Shown here one piece after another: positions 4,480 through 10,206 of a stretch of 10,206 bases of DNA. Under the pieces are notes generated by a model. That model was not told the origin of the DNA, made no database searches, and was given only the letters and a program-made list of their open reading frames with translations. A program made the position numbers and the translations under genes. Origin of the DNA: VAXT01 sp964591295 (lineage in GTDB: Bacteria; Actinomycetota; Thermoleophilia; Gaiellales; Gaiellaceae); NCBI GenBank assembly GCA_964591295.1, contig CAZQAG010000081.1:1-10206 (forward strand), written 5' to 3'. Each line of letters begins with the position of its first letter. Positions within the stretch are counted from its first letter, which is position 1.

Positions 4480-6912
4480 ATGCTGAAACTGCTCATCTGC
4501 GACGACTCGCCGGAAGTGCGCGATGCCGTCAGGGCAAGCCTCACCGGGCAACCGGAGATCGAGGTCGTGGCCGAGGCCAAGAACGGCGAGGAGGCGATCG
4601 CCCTGGCCGCCGCTCTTCGACCGGACATCGTCCTGATGGAAGTCCGCATGCCCGTGCTCGACGGGATCGAGGCCACGAGGGGCATCCGCGAACTGCTCCC
4701 CAGGGCCCGGATCGTCGCCTACGCCGGCTCCGGCGACACCGAAGACGTGGTGTCGATGATGGAGGCCGGCGCGAACGCGTATTGCGTAAAAGGGGCACCG
4801 CTCTGGGAGCTCGAACGAGCCCTCGCCGGGGCCAGTGACCCACTCGTCCGGCTCGCACACGGCATCTCGCGGTCGATGAACGGCGGTGGGATCACCGAGC
4901 TCGTCGCGCGCGAACTCGCCGAACTGACCGGGGCCTCCTTCGCCGCGACGTATCTCGCCTCGCCGGAAAGCTCGCTCTCGCTCGCCGCCATCTCGGGGCC
5001 GAATGCACCGGAGTCGCTGCACTCGGCGCCGGGCGTCGTCGCCCGCGCGTTCTCGGAGCTGCGGCTCGCCAAGGCTGACACTCACGAGCTGGGTGAGCTC
5101 TACCGGCTCGGCGCCGCCTGCACCGATGCGATCTCTGCGCCGCTCATTGCCGACGGCGAGGCGTTCGGCGCTCTGCTCGTCGTGCTCCCGGCCAATATCC
5201 AGGCGTCGGCGGACACCGAGCTCGTCGCGGCGGTCGCCGATCTCGCCTCGGCGGCACTCGCCAACGAGCGCAGGCTCGCCCTTACCTACGCCGAAGCCCG
5301 GCGCGATGCGCTGACCGGCCTCGCCAACAAGCGCGCCTTCGACGAATGCCTCGACGAGGCGCTGCGCGTTGCCGACGACCACGAAAGCGTGTCGCTCGTC
5401 GCCTTCGACCTCGACGACTTCAAGCAGGTGAACGACCAGGAAGGGCATCTCGTCGGTGACGACGTGCTGCGCGAGGTCGGCCGCGTGCTCATGCGCGTCG
5501 TCCGCGCCGGTGACGAGGTCTTTCGGATCGGCGGCGAAGAGTTCGCCGTCGTCGTGTCGGGTACCTCGGAGATCGCGTCGGGGGTCGCCGAGCGCGTCCG
5601 CAGCGCCCTGGCCGAGCAGCGTCGCGGTCACACACTGCCAACGGTCTCGGCGGGCGTCGCGACGTTTCCGGAGGACGCCTCCTCGGCCGAAGACCTGATG
5701 CGAAAAGCCGACGCCGCCCTCTACGCCGCGAAGTTCGCCGGGAAGAACTGCATCCAGGTCTTCAGCGGCGAGGATGAGGGCGCCCCGGTTCAAGAGGAGC
5801 CGGCCCGGCTGAGGGTGCTCCCCGGCCCGCGAGGGCTCGAGGAGCGAGGGCTCCGGCTGCTCGTGGTCGACGACGATGCTGCACTCCGCATCCTTTTGCG
5901 GACGACCTTCGAGGTCGTCGACATCGAGGTCGAAGAGGCGGACTCCGCCGAGGCGGCCGAGAAGATGATCGCGGCCAGGGCACCGGACGTCGTCGTCCTC
6001 GACGTGGGGATGCCGGGCATGGACGGCCTGACCTTCTGCCGGAAGCTGAAGTTCGACCCGGTCACCTCGGACATCGGGATCGTCCTGCTGACCGGCTCCG
6101 ACCGGACTGAGTACGCGGCGGAGGCGTGCGGCGCCGATGCCTTCCTGCGCAAGCCGTTCAGCCCGCTCGAGCTGCTGAACGCGGTCGAGCGGATTGCCGG
6201 GGGCCTCTACGAGGGGCCGTACCGGACGGGCAGCGGACCGCCCGAGGAACAGCTGATCCTCTACGCCCAGGACGTGAGGAGGCTGCTGGAGGTCGAGCGC
6301 GGCCAGCGGGCTCTCCTCCAGGGCGCGTACCGGGAGACGGTGACGGCGCTCGCCAGTGCTCTCGAGTCGAAGGACACCGGCACGGGAGCCCACTCCCAGC
6401 GCGTCCAGCGGTACGCGATCGAGCTGGCGGGCGGGCTCGATCCGGCTCTCCTCGAGGACGAGAGCGTCGAGTACGGCTTCCTGCTCCACGACGTGGGGAA
6501 GATCGGGATCCCGGACAAGATCCTCCTCAAGAAGAGCTCGCTCTCGAGGTCGGAGCGGCGGCTCGTCGAGACCCATACCGTCCTCGGCGAGCAGCTGTTG
6601 AGCGGGGTCGCACTGCTCCAGGGCCAGGGGCTGCAGATCGTGCGCCACCACCACGAGCGCTGGGACGGCCGCGGGTATCCGGACGGGCTCGGCGGGAGGG
6701 AGATCCCGCTTGGCGCGCGCGTCTTCGCGGTCGCCGACGCGCTCGACGCGATCACCAGCGACCGCCCTTACCGGCAGGCACGAACCTGGGAAGCGGCGAC
6801 CGCGGAGATCGCGAGCGAGGTGGGGCGGCAGTTCGACCCGAGCATCGTCGAGGCCTTCCACGAGCGAAGCTCACGCCTGCGCCGGATCCACTACGAGCTG
6901 GCCGCCGGCTAG
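4480..6912 (+). CDS. REC-GAF-GGDEF-REC-HD-GYP protein: predicted bifunctional c-di-GMP synthase and phosphodiesterase
   Basis: This 810-aa cytoplasmic protein has five domains. REC1 (1-117) keeps Asp8/Asp9 and Lys104, but has Glu54 at the phospho-acceptor site (LMEVRMP) and Ala82 at the switch Thr/Ser, so it should not be phosphorylated normally. A GAF-like domain (about 130-262) follows. The GGDEF domain (276-428) has an intact GGEEF (351-355) and an intact inhibitory-site RAGD (342-345), so it should make c-di-GMP with product inhibition. REC2 (458-573) is complete, with Asp464-466, Asp508, Thr538 and Lys558. The HD-GYP domain (about 610-806) has His638, His670-Asp671, GIPD, His699, HHE (724-726) and GYP (732-734), so it should hydrolyse c-di-GMP. 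Both catalytic halves thus look competent. REC2 sits between them and could set the balance. The start is fixed by AGGAGGG at 4468-4474. A sensor kinase partner is not in the window. Confidence 0.93.
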   Translation: MLKLLICDDSPEVRDAVRASLTGQPEIEVVAEAKNGEEAIALAAALRPDIVLMEVRMPVLDGIEATRGIRELLPRARIVAYAGSGDTEDVVSMMEAGANAYCVKGAPLWELERALAGASDPLVRLAHGISRSMNGGGITELVARELAELTGASFAATYLASPESSLSLAAISGPNAPESLHSAPGVVARAFSELRLAKADTHELGELYRLGAACTDAISAPLIADGEAFGALLVVLPANIQASADTELVAAVADLASAALANERRLALTYAEARRDALTGLANKRAFDECLDEALRVADDHESVSLVAFDLDDFKQVNDQEGHLVGDDVLREVGRVLMRVVRAGDEVFRIGGEEFAVVVSGTSEIASGVAERVRSALAEQRRGHTLPTVSAGVATFPEDASSAEDLMRKADAALYAAKFAGKNCIQVFSGEDEGAPVQEEPARLRVLPGPRGLEERGLRLLVVDDDAALRILLRTTFEVVDIEVEEADSAEAAEKMIAARAPDVVVLDVGMPGMDGLTFCRKLKFDPVTSDIGIVLLTGSDRTEYAAEACGADAFLRKPFSPLELLNAVERIAGGLYEGPYRTGSGPPEEQLILYAQDVRRLLEVERGQRALLQGAYRETVTALASALESKDTGTGAHSQRVQRYAIELAGGLDPALLEDESVEYGFLLHDVGKIGIPDKILLKKSSLSRSERRLVETHTVLGEQLLSGVALLQGQGLQIVRHHHERWDGRGYPDGLGGREIPLGARVFAVADALDAITSDRPYRQARTWEAATAEIASEVGRQFDPSIVEAFHERSSRLRRIHYELAAG

Positions 6913-6958
6913 GGCGGCGCGCGGCCCGTCTCCAGCAGTTACCGTTCAGCCTGATGCC

Positions 6959-8041
6959 GTGACCGTGGAGACGGAGACACACTCCACCCCCGAAGGGTTC
7001 ACGCCCGTCGAGCTTGCGCTCTCGACGCGCAATCACGGCCTGCCGCTCGAGGCGCTGCGCTACGACGTCACGCCGCTCGGGCTGCACTACCTCCTCATCC
7101 ACTTCGACATCCCGCACGTGGATCCCGGCTCCTGGAGCCTCGCGATCGGCGGCCATGTGGACAGGCCTGTCTCGATCGGGCTCGACGAGCTGAAGGAACG
7201 GCCCAGGGTCACCCTCGCATGCACGCTCGAGTGCGCGGGCAACAGTCGTGCCCGGCTCTCTCCGCGCCCGTTGAGCCAGCCCTGGCTCGAGGAGGCGGTC
7301 GGAACGGCCGAGTGGACCGGAACACCGCTGCGTCCGCTCCTGGAGGATGCTCAGGTTGAAGACGGCGCCGTCGAAGTGCTGTTTACCGGGCTCGACCGGG
7401 GGATCCAGGGCGGAATCGAGCACAGCTACGAGCGAAGCCTCCCGATCGCGGACGCGCTGCGTCCCGAGGTCGTCCTGGCCTACGAGATCAACGGCCAGCC
7501 GCTACCTCCGCAGCACGGGTTTCCGCTCCGGCTGATCGTGCCCGGCTGGTACGGGATGACTCACGTGAAGTGGCTCGATCGAATCACGGTGCTCACAGAG
7601 CCGTTCGAGGGTTACCAGCAAGCCCACCAGTACCGGCAGAAGCAGTCGGAGGAGGACCCCGGACTTCCGGTGACGAGGATGCTTCCCCGCTCCTTGGTCA
7701 TCCCGCCGGGAATCCCGGACTTCCCTGACCGGCAGCGGTTCCTCTCGCCTGGTCCCTGCCTGCTCGAAGGGCGCGCCTGGTCCGGCTGGGGCCCCGTTGT
7801 CCGCGTCGAGGTCAGCGTCGACGGCGGGCGCAGCTGGGCCGACGCGACGCTCGACGAGGCGGTCGGGGAGTTCGGCTGGGCGCGGTGGAGCCATCCCTGG
7901 GAGGACGCGCGGTCGGGCGAGTACGTGCTTTGCTCACGAGCGACCGATGCGGCGGGAAACGTCCAGCCGGTCGAGCCCGAATGGAACTTCGGGGGTTACG
8001 TCAACAACTCCGTGCAGCGAGTTCCCGTGACGGTTCGCTAG
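6959..8041 (+). CDS. Sulfite oxidase-family molybdopterin-dependent oxidoreductase
   Basis: This protein of about 360 aa has the two-domain core of sulfite-oxidase-type enzymes. The molybdopterin-binding domain (about 45-235) contains TLECAGNSR, whose Cys92 should ligate molybdenum, and HGFPLRLIVPGWYGMTHVKW. The C-terminal Mo-co dimerisation domain (about 255-360) is an Ig-like fold with VRVEVSVDGGRSW and RATDAAGNVQP. There is no haem domain, no Tat signal and no membrane span, so as read the enzyme is cytoplasmic, unlike exported SoxC or YedY relatives. Substrate is not predictable from motifs; sulfite or another oxo-anion or S-oxide is possible. The start is GTG at 6959 (a second GTG is at 6965); both lack a clear Shine-Dalgarno. 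It follows the c-di-GMP gene by 46 bp, and its stop overlaps the stop of the convergent PRC-barrel gene. Confidence 0.88.
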   Translation: MTVETETHSTPEGFTPVELALSTRNHGLPLEALRYDVTPLGLHYLLIHFDIPHVDPGSWSLAIGGHVDRPVSIGLDELKERPRVTLACTLECAGNSRARLSPRPLSQPWLEEAVGTAEWTGTPLRPLLEDAQVEDGAVEVLFTGLDRGIQGGIEHSYERSLPIADALRPEVVLAYEINGQPLPPQHGFPLRLIVPGWYGMTHVKWLDRITVLTEPFEGYQQAHQYRQKQSEEDPGLPVTRMLPRSLVIPPGIPDFPDRQRFLSPGPCLLEGRAWSGWGPVVRVEVSVDGGRSWADATLDEAVGEFGWARWSHPWEDARSGEYVLCSRATDAAGNVQPVEPEWNFGGYVNNSVQRVPVTVR

Positions 8042-8304
8042 GCGGCGGGCGGCGTGTGCTCCTCGAGGCGCTCGACGTGCTCGGCAGGCAGCTTGAGCTG
8101 TACTCGGCCGTCAGTGATCTCGCCCACCTGCTCGGCGGGAACATAGCGGGGCTTCCCTAGCAGTCCGGTCGAAACCGCGAGCCCGTTGAAGATGTCGTTT
8201 GCGGTGTCGCCCACGACTTCATCGATGCGGCCGATGTGCTCGCCGCCCGAGTCTACGACCTTCCACCCAGGCTCGATCAGGAGCCAGGAGACCGGATCGC
8301 TCAC
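8038..8304 (-). CDS. PRC-barrel domain protein
   Basis: This 88-aa protein starts VSDPVSWLLIEPGWKVVDSG and continues with EHIGRIDEVV, a bacterial PRC-barrel beginning, then GKPRYVPAEQVGEITDGRVQ and a short acidic tail. It fits the PRC-barrel/DUF2171-like group of small soluble beta-barrels thought to be adaptor or RNA/protein-binding domains. The GTG start at 8304 overlaps the TGA of the upstream gene as GTGA, so the two are very probably translated together. Its TAG stop (8040-8038) interlocks with the TAG of the convergent molybdoenzyme gene. Function unknown. Confidence 0.8.
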   Translation of the reverse strand: MSDPVSWLLIEPGWKVVDSGGEHIGRIDEVVGDTANDIFNGLAVSTGLLGKPRYVPAEQVGEITDGRVQLKLPAEHVERLEEHTPPAA

Positions 8305-8954
8305 ACCGACCGCCCTTCCAGGTACCAGACCGGCCCCTGCGTCGCGACCGGATCGGTGTCCGAGAGGACGCGGAGGATCCGGAGCTCGCCGCGGATCGCC
8401 TCCTGGTCGACTCGCTCGAGGCAGCGGCGAGTCATCTCCGGCGCGGCCCCGTAGCCGAACTGGCGCGCAACTCGAAAGCGGAATCCTGGAGTTGGGCCGT
8501 AGCGGGCGGGGTTGAGCGGCGCCATCAGCAGCGCTGCGCGGTCGAGCCAGTCGGTGGAGACGAGCTCGACCTCGGCGTAGAGGTCGCTCCAGTCGGGCGG
8601 CAGCGCGGCGATCGACGCATCCCACGTGGCCGCGAGCGCGGGGCGGTGCGTGACGGGCTCAGGCGCAGCCTCGCCCGAGCCGATCAGCTCGAGCGTGCCG
8701 GAGATCCGCTCTTCGCCGAGTCGCGCGAGCAGCCGCTCGACGAGGCCCGGAGCGGGACCTGCTCCACGCCGCGCCGTGTAGAAATGCAGCGTGTTCTCGC
8801 GCCGGCCCGGGGTCAGCGGCGCCAGCACGGCAGCGGCCCGGTCGGCGTTGCGCTCGTCCTCGATCGTCACGCGCAGACGGGCGTCGGCCCAGTTCTCAGG
8901 AAGCTCCCGGAGGATCTCCTGCCACTGCTTGACGAGGCTCACGGGCCTCAGCAT
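8301..8954 (-). CDS. Hypothetical protein with two tandem ~100-residue repeats
   Basis: This 217-aa soluble protein matches no family I recognise. It is an internal duplication. Trp11, Pro19, Trp22, Asp24, Asp38-Arg39-Ala40, Ala45-Pro46-Leu47, Pro49, Arg51 and Phe58 recur exactly 100 residues later as Trp111, Pro119, Trp122, Asp124, Asp138-Arg139-Ala140, Ala145-Pro146-Leu147, Pro149, Arg151 and Phe158. Similar ends follow (EERISGTLELI and QEAIRGELRIL). No signal peptide, membrane span or catalytic motif is visible. It is the first gene of a two-gene unit with the PRC-barrel gene (GTGA overlap), so the two products may act together. The ATG at 8954 lies only 15 bp from the proposed start of the divergent E1 alpha gene. 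The open frame continues upstream to 10061, but that is only antisense of E1 alpha. Confidence 0.75.
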   Translation of the reverse strand: MLRPVSLVKQWQEILRELPENWADARLRVTIEDERNADRAAAVLAPLTPGRRENTLHFYTARRGAGPAPGLVERLLARLGEERISGTLELIGSGEAAPEPVTHRPALAATWDASIAALPPDWSDLYAEVELVSTDWLDRAALLMAPLNPARYGPTPGFRFRVARQFGYGAAPEMTRRCLERVDQEAIRGELRILRVLSDTDPVATQGPVWYLEGRSV

Positions 8955-8957
8955 AAA
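8929..8957 (+). promoter_or_regulatory. Candidate sigma-70-type promoter for the E1 alpha gene
   Basis: TTGACG (8929-8934) and CATAAA (8952-8957) are separated by 17 bp, matching 5/6 and 4/6 of the -35 and -10 consensus. Transcription would begin near 8964, giving a leader of only about 6 nt before the TTG at 8970. This agrees with the absence of a Shine-Dalgarno there. The element lies inside the 5' end of the divergent 217-aa gene. Confidence 0.4.
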
Positions 8958-8969
8958 CTCAGAGCCAAG

Positions 8970-9941
8970 TTGGCCAAGGTAGAAAAGAAGGGAGCTGTCT
9001 CCGAGGATCTCCTGCGCGAGTTCTTCCGCGAGATGCTGCTCATTCGGCGCTTCGAGGAGAAGGTCGAGGAGCGGTTCCGCGCGGGCGAGCTGCCGGGATT
9101 CCTTCATGTCGCGATCGGGCAGGAGGCCTGCGCCGTCGGCGTCTGCCGAGCGCTCGAAGAGGCGGACGTGATCGCCTCGACGCACCGCGCGCACGGCCAC
9201 ACGCTCGCGAAGGGCACGCATCCGAACGAGCTGATGGCCGAGCTCTACGGGAAGCTCGAGGGCATCTCGCACGGCTACGGCGGCTCGATGCACCTCTACG
9301 ACGTCGAGCGCGGCAACCTCGGCGCGAACGCGGTCGTCGGCGGAGGGTTGCCGGCGATAGTCGGATCCGCGCTCGCGTTCAAGCTGCGCGACGAGCCGCG
9401 GGTCGCGGTTGCGTTCTTCGGCGACGGGGCGACGAACATCGGCACCGTCCACGAGTCGCTGAACCTGGCACAGCTCTGGCAGGTGCCCGCGGTCTTCGTG
9501 TGCGAGAACAACCACTGGGCGGAGTCGACGCCCGCCAGCCAGCAGCTGCCGATCGAGGACCTGACGAAGCGCGCCGCCGCCTACGGGATGGAGGCGATGC
9601 GCGTCGACGGCCAGGACGTCGAGGAGGTCTACCGCGCCGCGCACGCCGCGCTCGACCATGCGCGCGAAGGCCGTGGCCCGATCTTCCTCCTTCTCGAGAC
9701 CTACCGGTTCACCGGGCACTACATCGGCGACCCGCAGGTCTACCGTCCGAAGGGCGAGGTCGAGAAGCTGCGCGAGACGCAGGACCCGATCACGAAGCTG
9801 CGCGAGAAGCTGAAGCTCTCCGACGAGGAGTTCGAGGAGGCCGACCGCGAGGCGAACGAGCTCGTCGAGGCGTCTGTCGAATTCGCTAAAGCGGGCACCG
9901 ATCCGAAGCCCGAGGATGCCCTGAAGAATGTCTATGCCTGA
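8970..9941 (+). CDS. Thiamine-diphosphate-dependent dehydrogenase E1 component, alpha subunit (pyruvate/acetoin type)
   Basis: This 323-aa protein is a typical length for a separate E1 alpha chain. It has the N-terminal RRFEEKVEERFRAGELPGFL and GQEACAVGVCRAL segments, then STHRAHGHTLAKG and GGSMHLYDVERGNLGANAVV, very like acetoin dehydrogenase E1 alpha (AcoA) and bacterial PdhA. The thiamine-diphosphate motif is complete: GDG at 151-153 and NN at 180-181. With E1 beta, which follows, it would decarboxylate a 2-oxo acid or cleave acetoin and pass the acyl group to a lipoyl-E2. No E2 or E3 gene is in view, so pyruvate and acetoin cannot be told apart and no symbol is given. The TTG at 8970 is the first usable start; ATG 9032 would cut into the domain. 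Unusually, 140 bp with repeats separate it from E1 beta. Confidence 0.9.
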   Translation: MAKVEKKGAVSEDLLREFFREMLLIRRFEEKVEERFRAGELPGFLHVAIGQEACAVGVCRALEEADVIASTHRAHGHTLAKGTHPNELMAELYGKLEGISHGYGGSMHLYDVERGNLGANAVVGGGLPAIVGSALAFKLRDEPRVAVAFFGDGATNIGTVHESLNLAQLWQVPAVFVCENNHWAESTPASQQLPIEDLTKRAAAYGMEAMRVDGQDVEEVYRAAHAALDHAREGRGPIFLLLETYRFTGHYIGDPQVYRPKGEVEKLRETQDPITKLREKLKLSDEEFEEADREANELVEASVEFAKAGTDPKPEDALKNVYA

Positions 9942-10081
9942 ACCAGCCATGTCAGGTGTCAGACACGGGACATGTCCGCCCGGCGAGCTGAGCGCCCGCT
10001 CGGGATCGGCGATCCAGGACCCCCAGGCATGGCCAAAACCCCCATGTCCGGCGTCTGACACCGGACCAGGCCGAGGGGGCC
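9942..10081. repeat. Structured spacer with two inverted copies of a palindromic repeat between E1 alpha and E1 beta
   Basis: Copy A (9948-9974) has outer arms CATGTC and GACATG and an inner GTGTCAGACAC (9956-9966). Copy B (10043-10066, opposite orientation) is a near-perfect 21-bp palindrome at 10046-10066. Copy A from 9951 and the reverse complement of copy B agree at about 21 of 24 positions, including GGTGTCAGAC and GGACATG. Between them lie two smaller hairpins: CGAGC/GCTCG (9984-9988 with 9998-10002) and GGATC/GATCC (10003-10007 with 10011-10015). The arrangement resembles a BIME, that is, paired inverted REP elements. GAGGGGG (10073-10079) just before the E1 beta ATG serves as its ribosome-binding site. 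Confidence 0.8.
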
Positions 10082-10206
10082 ATGGCTGAGCTCAGTTACC
10101 GAGAGGCCGTTCGCGACGCGCTTTCCCAGGCGATGCGTGCCGACGACGACATCTTCATCATGGGCGAGGACATCGCCGAGATGGGCGGCTCGATGGGCGT
10201 CACCCA
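10082..10206 (+). CDS. Dehydrogenase E1 component, beta subunit (partial, cut by window end)
   Basis: The first 41 codons are visible: MAELSYREAVRDALSQAMRA followed by DDDIFIMGEDIAEMGGSMGV. This is the characteristic N-terminus of transketolase-like E1 beta chains (PdhB/AcoB), with the GED motif present in its usual place. It pairs with the E1 alpha gene upstream to form the alpha2-beta2 E1 enzyme. The start ATG at 10082 is preceded by a GAGGGGG stretch with a short gap. The rest of the gene lies outside the window. Confidence 0.9.
   Translation, partial: MAELSYREAVRDALSQAMRADDDIFIMGEDIAEMGGSMGVT

Noticed and set aside
4399..6861. An 820-codon open frame on the minus strand opposite the c-di-GMP gene
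   Set aside because: Its composition (runs of Arg, Asp, Glu, Leu without domains) is typical of antisense frames in GC-rich DNA, and the plus strand encodes five recognisable domains across the same stretch.
8955..10061. Upstream extension of the minus-strand 217-aa gene as one 586-codon frame
   Set aside because: The extra part lies opposite E1 alpha and the repeat spacer and has no domain character; the two-repeat protein begins naturally at the ATG at 8954.

Overview
The window is GC-rich, about two thirds G+C by eye, and gene-dense on both strands. The gene families point to a high-GC actinomycetal genome, probably class Thermoleophilia (Gaiellales/Solirubrobacterales type). They include a DUF4235 / holin-3_6 / DUF3618 membrane cassette, a standalone actinobacterial ArgR, a combined GGDEF and HD-GYP regulator, and PRC-barrel and acetoin/pyruvate-dehydrogenase-type genes. 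That placement is inference: no marker gene is present.

Layout. (1) 1-123: a 25-bp tandem repeat with a near-palindromic GGGTCTGACCC core, followed by what may be the last codons of a lost or interrupted gene. (2) 113-1685: a lone cyclic-nucleotide-binding domain protein on the minus strand, divergent from two secreted cupredoxin-like genes. One complete copper site sits in the two-domain protein; the other two domains share the same lost-ligand pattern. (3) 1696-3749, minus strand: a five-gene overlapping operon of small membrane proteins ending in a YihY/BrkB-family protein. Its first gene is a 42-codon DUF4235-like ORF that is easily missed. (4) 3750-4299: argR, transcribed divergently, with a perfect inverted repeat and an ARG-box-like sequence just before its start, then an intrinsic terminator. 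(5) 4300-6912: a leader carrying a good match to a sigma-28/FliA (WhiG-type) promoter, driving an 810-aa REC-GAF-GGDEF-REC-HD-GYP protein predicted both to make and to degrade c-di-GMP. Its first receiver has Glu where the phospho-acceptor Asp should be. (6) 6959-8041: a cofactor-only sulfite-oxidase-family molybdoenzyme. Its stop codon shares a CTAG with the stop of the convergent PRC-barrel gene. (7) 8038-8954, minus: a 217-aa protein built of two copies of a ~100-residue repeat, translationally coupled to the PRC-barrel gene. (8) 8970-end: E1 alpha and the start of E1 beta of a 2-oxo-acid/acetoin dehydrogenase. They are separated by a 140-bp structured spacer that carries two inverted copies of another palindromic repeat.

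How the parts may work together. The E1 alpha/beta pair is one enzyme. The minus-strand membrane cassette looks like one envelope unit. The c-di-GMP protein would receive a phospho-signal through its second receiver and possibly a ligand through GAF, and its promoter suggests co-expression with a motility or developmental sigma regulon. The repeats at both ends share a GTC-W-GAC core and resemble REP/BIME-type dispersed elements. No tRNA, rRNA, CRISPR array or transposase gene was seen.
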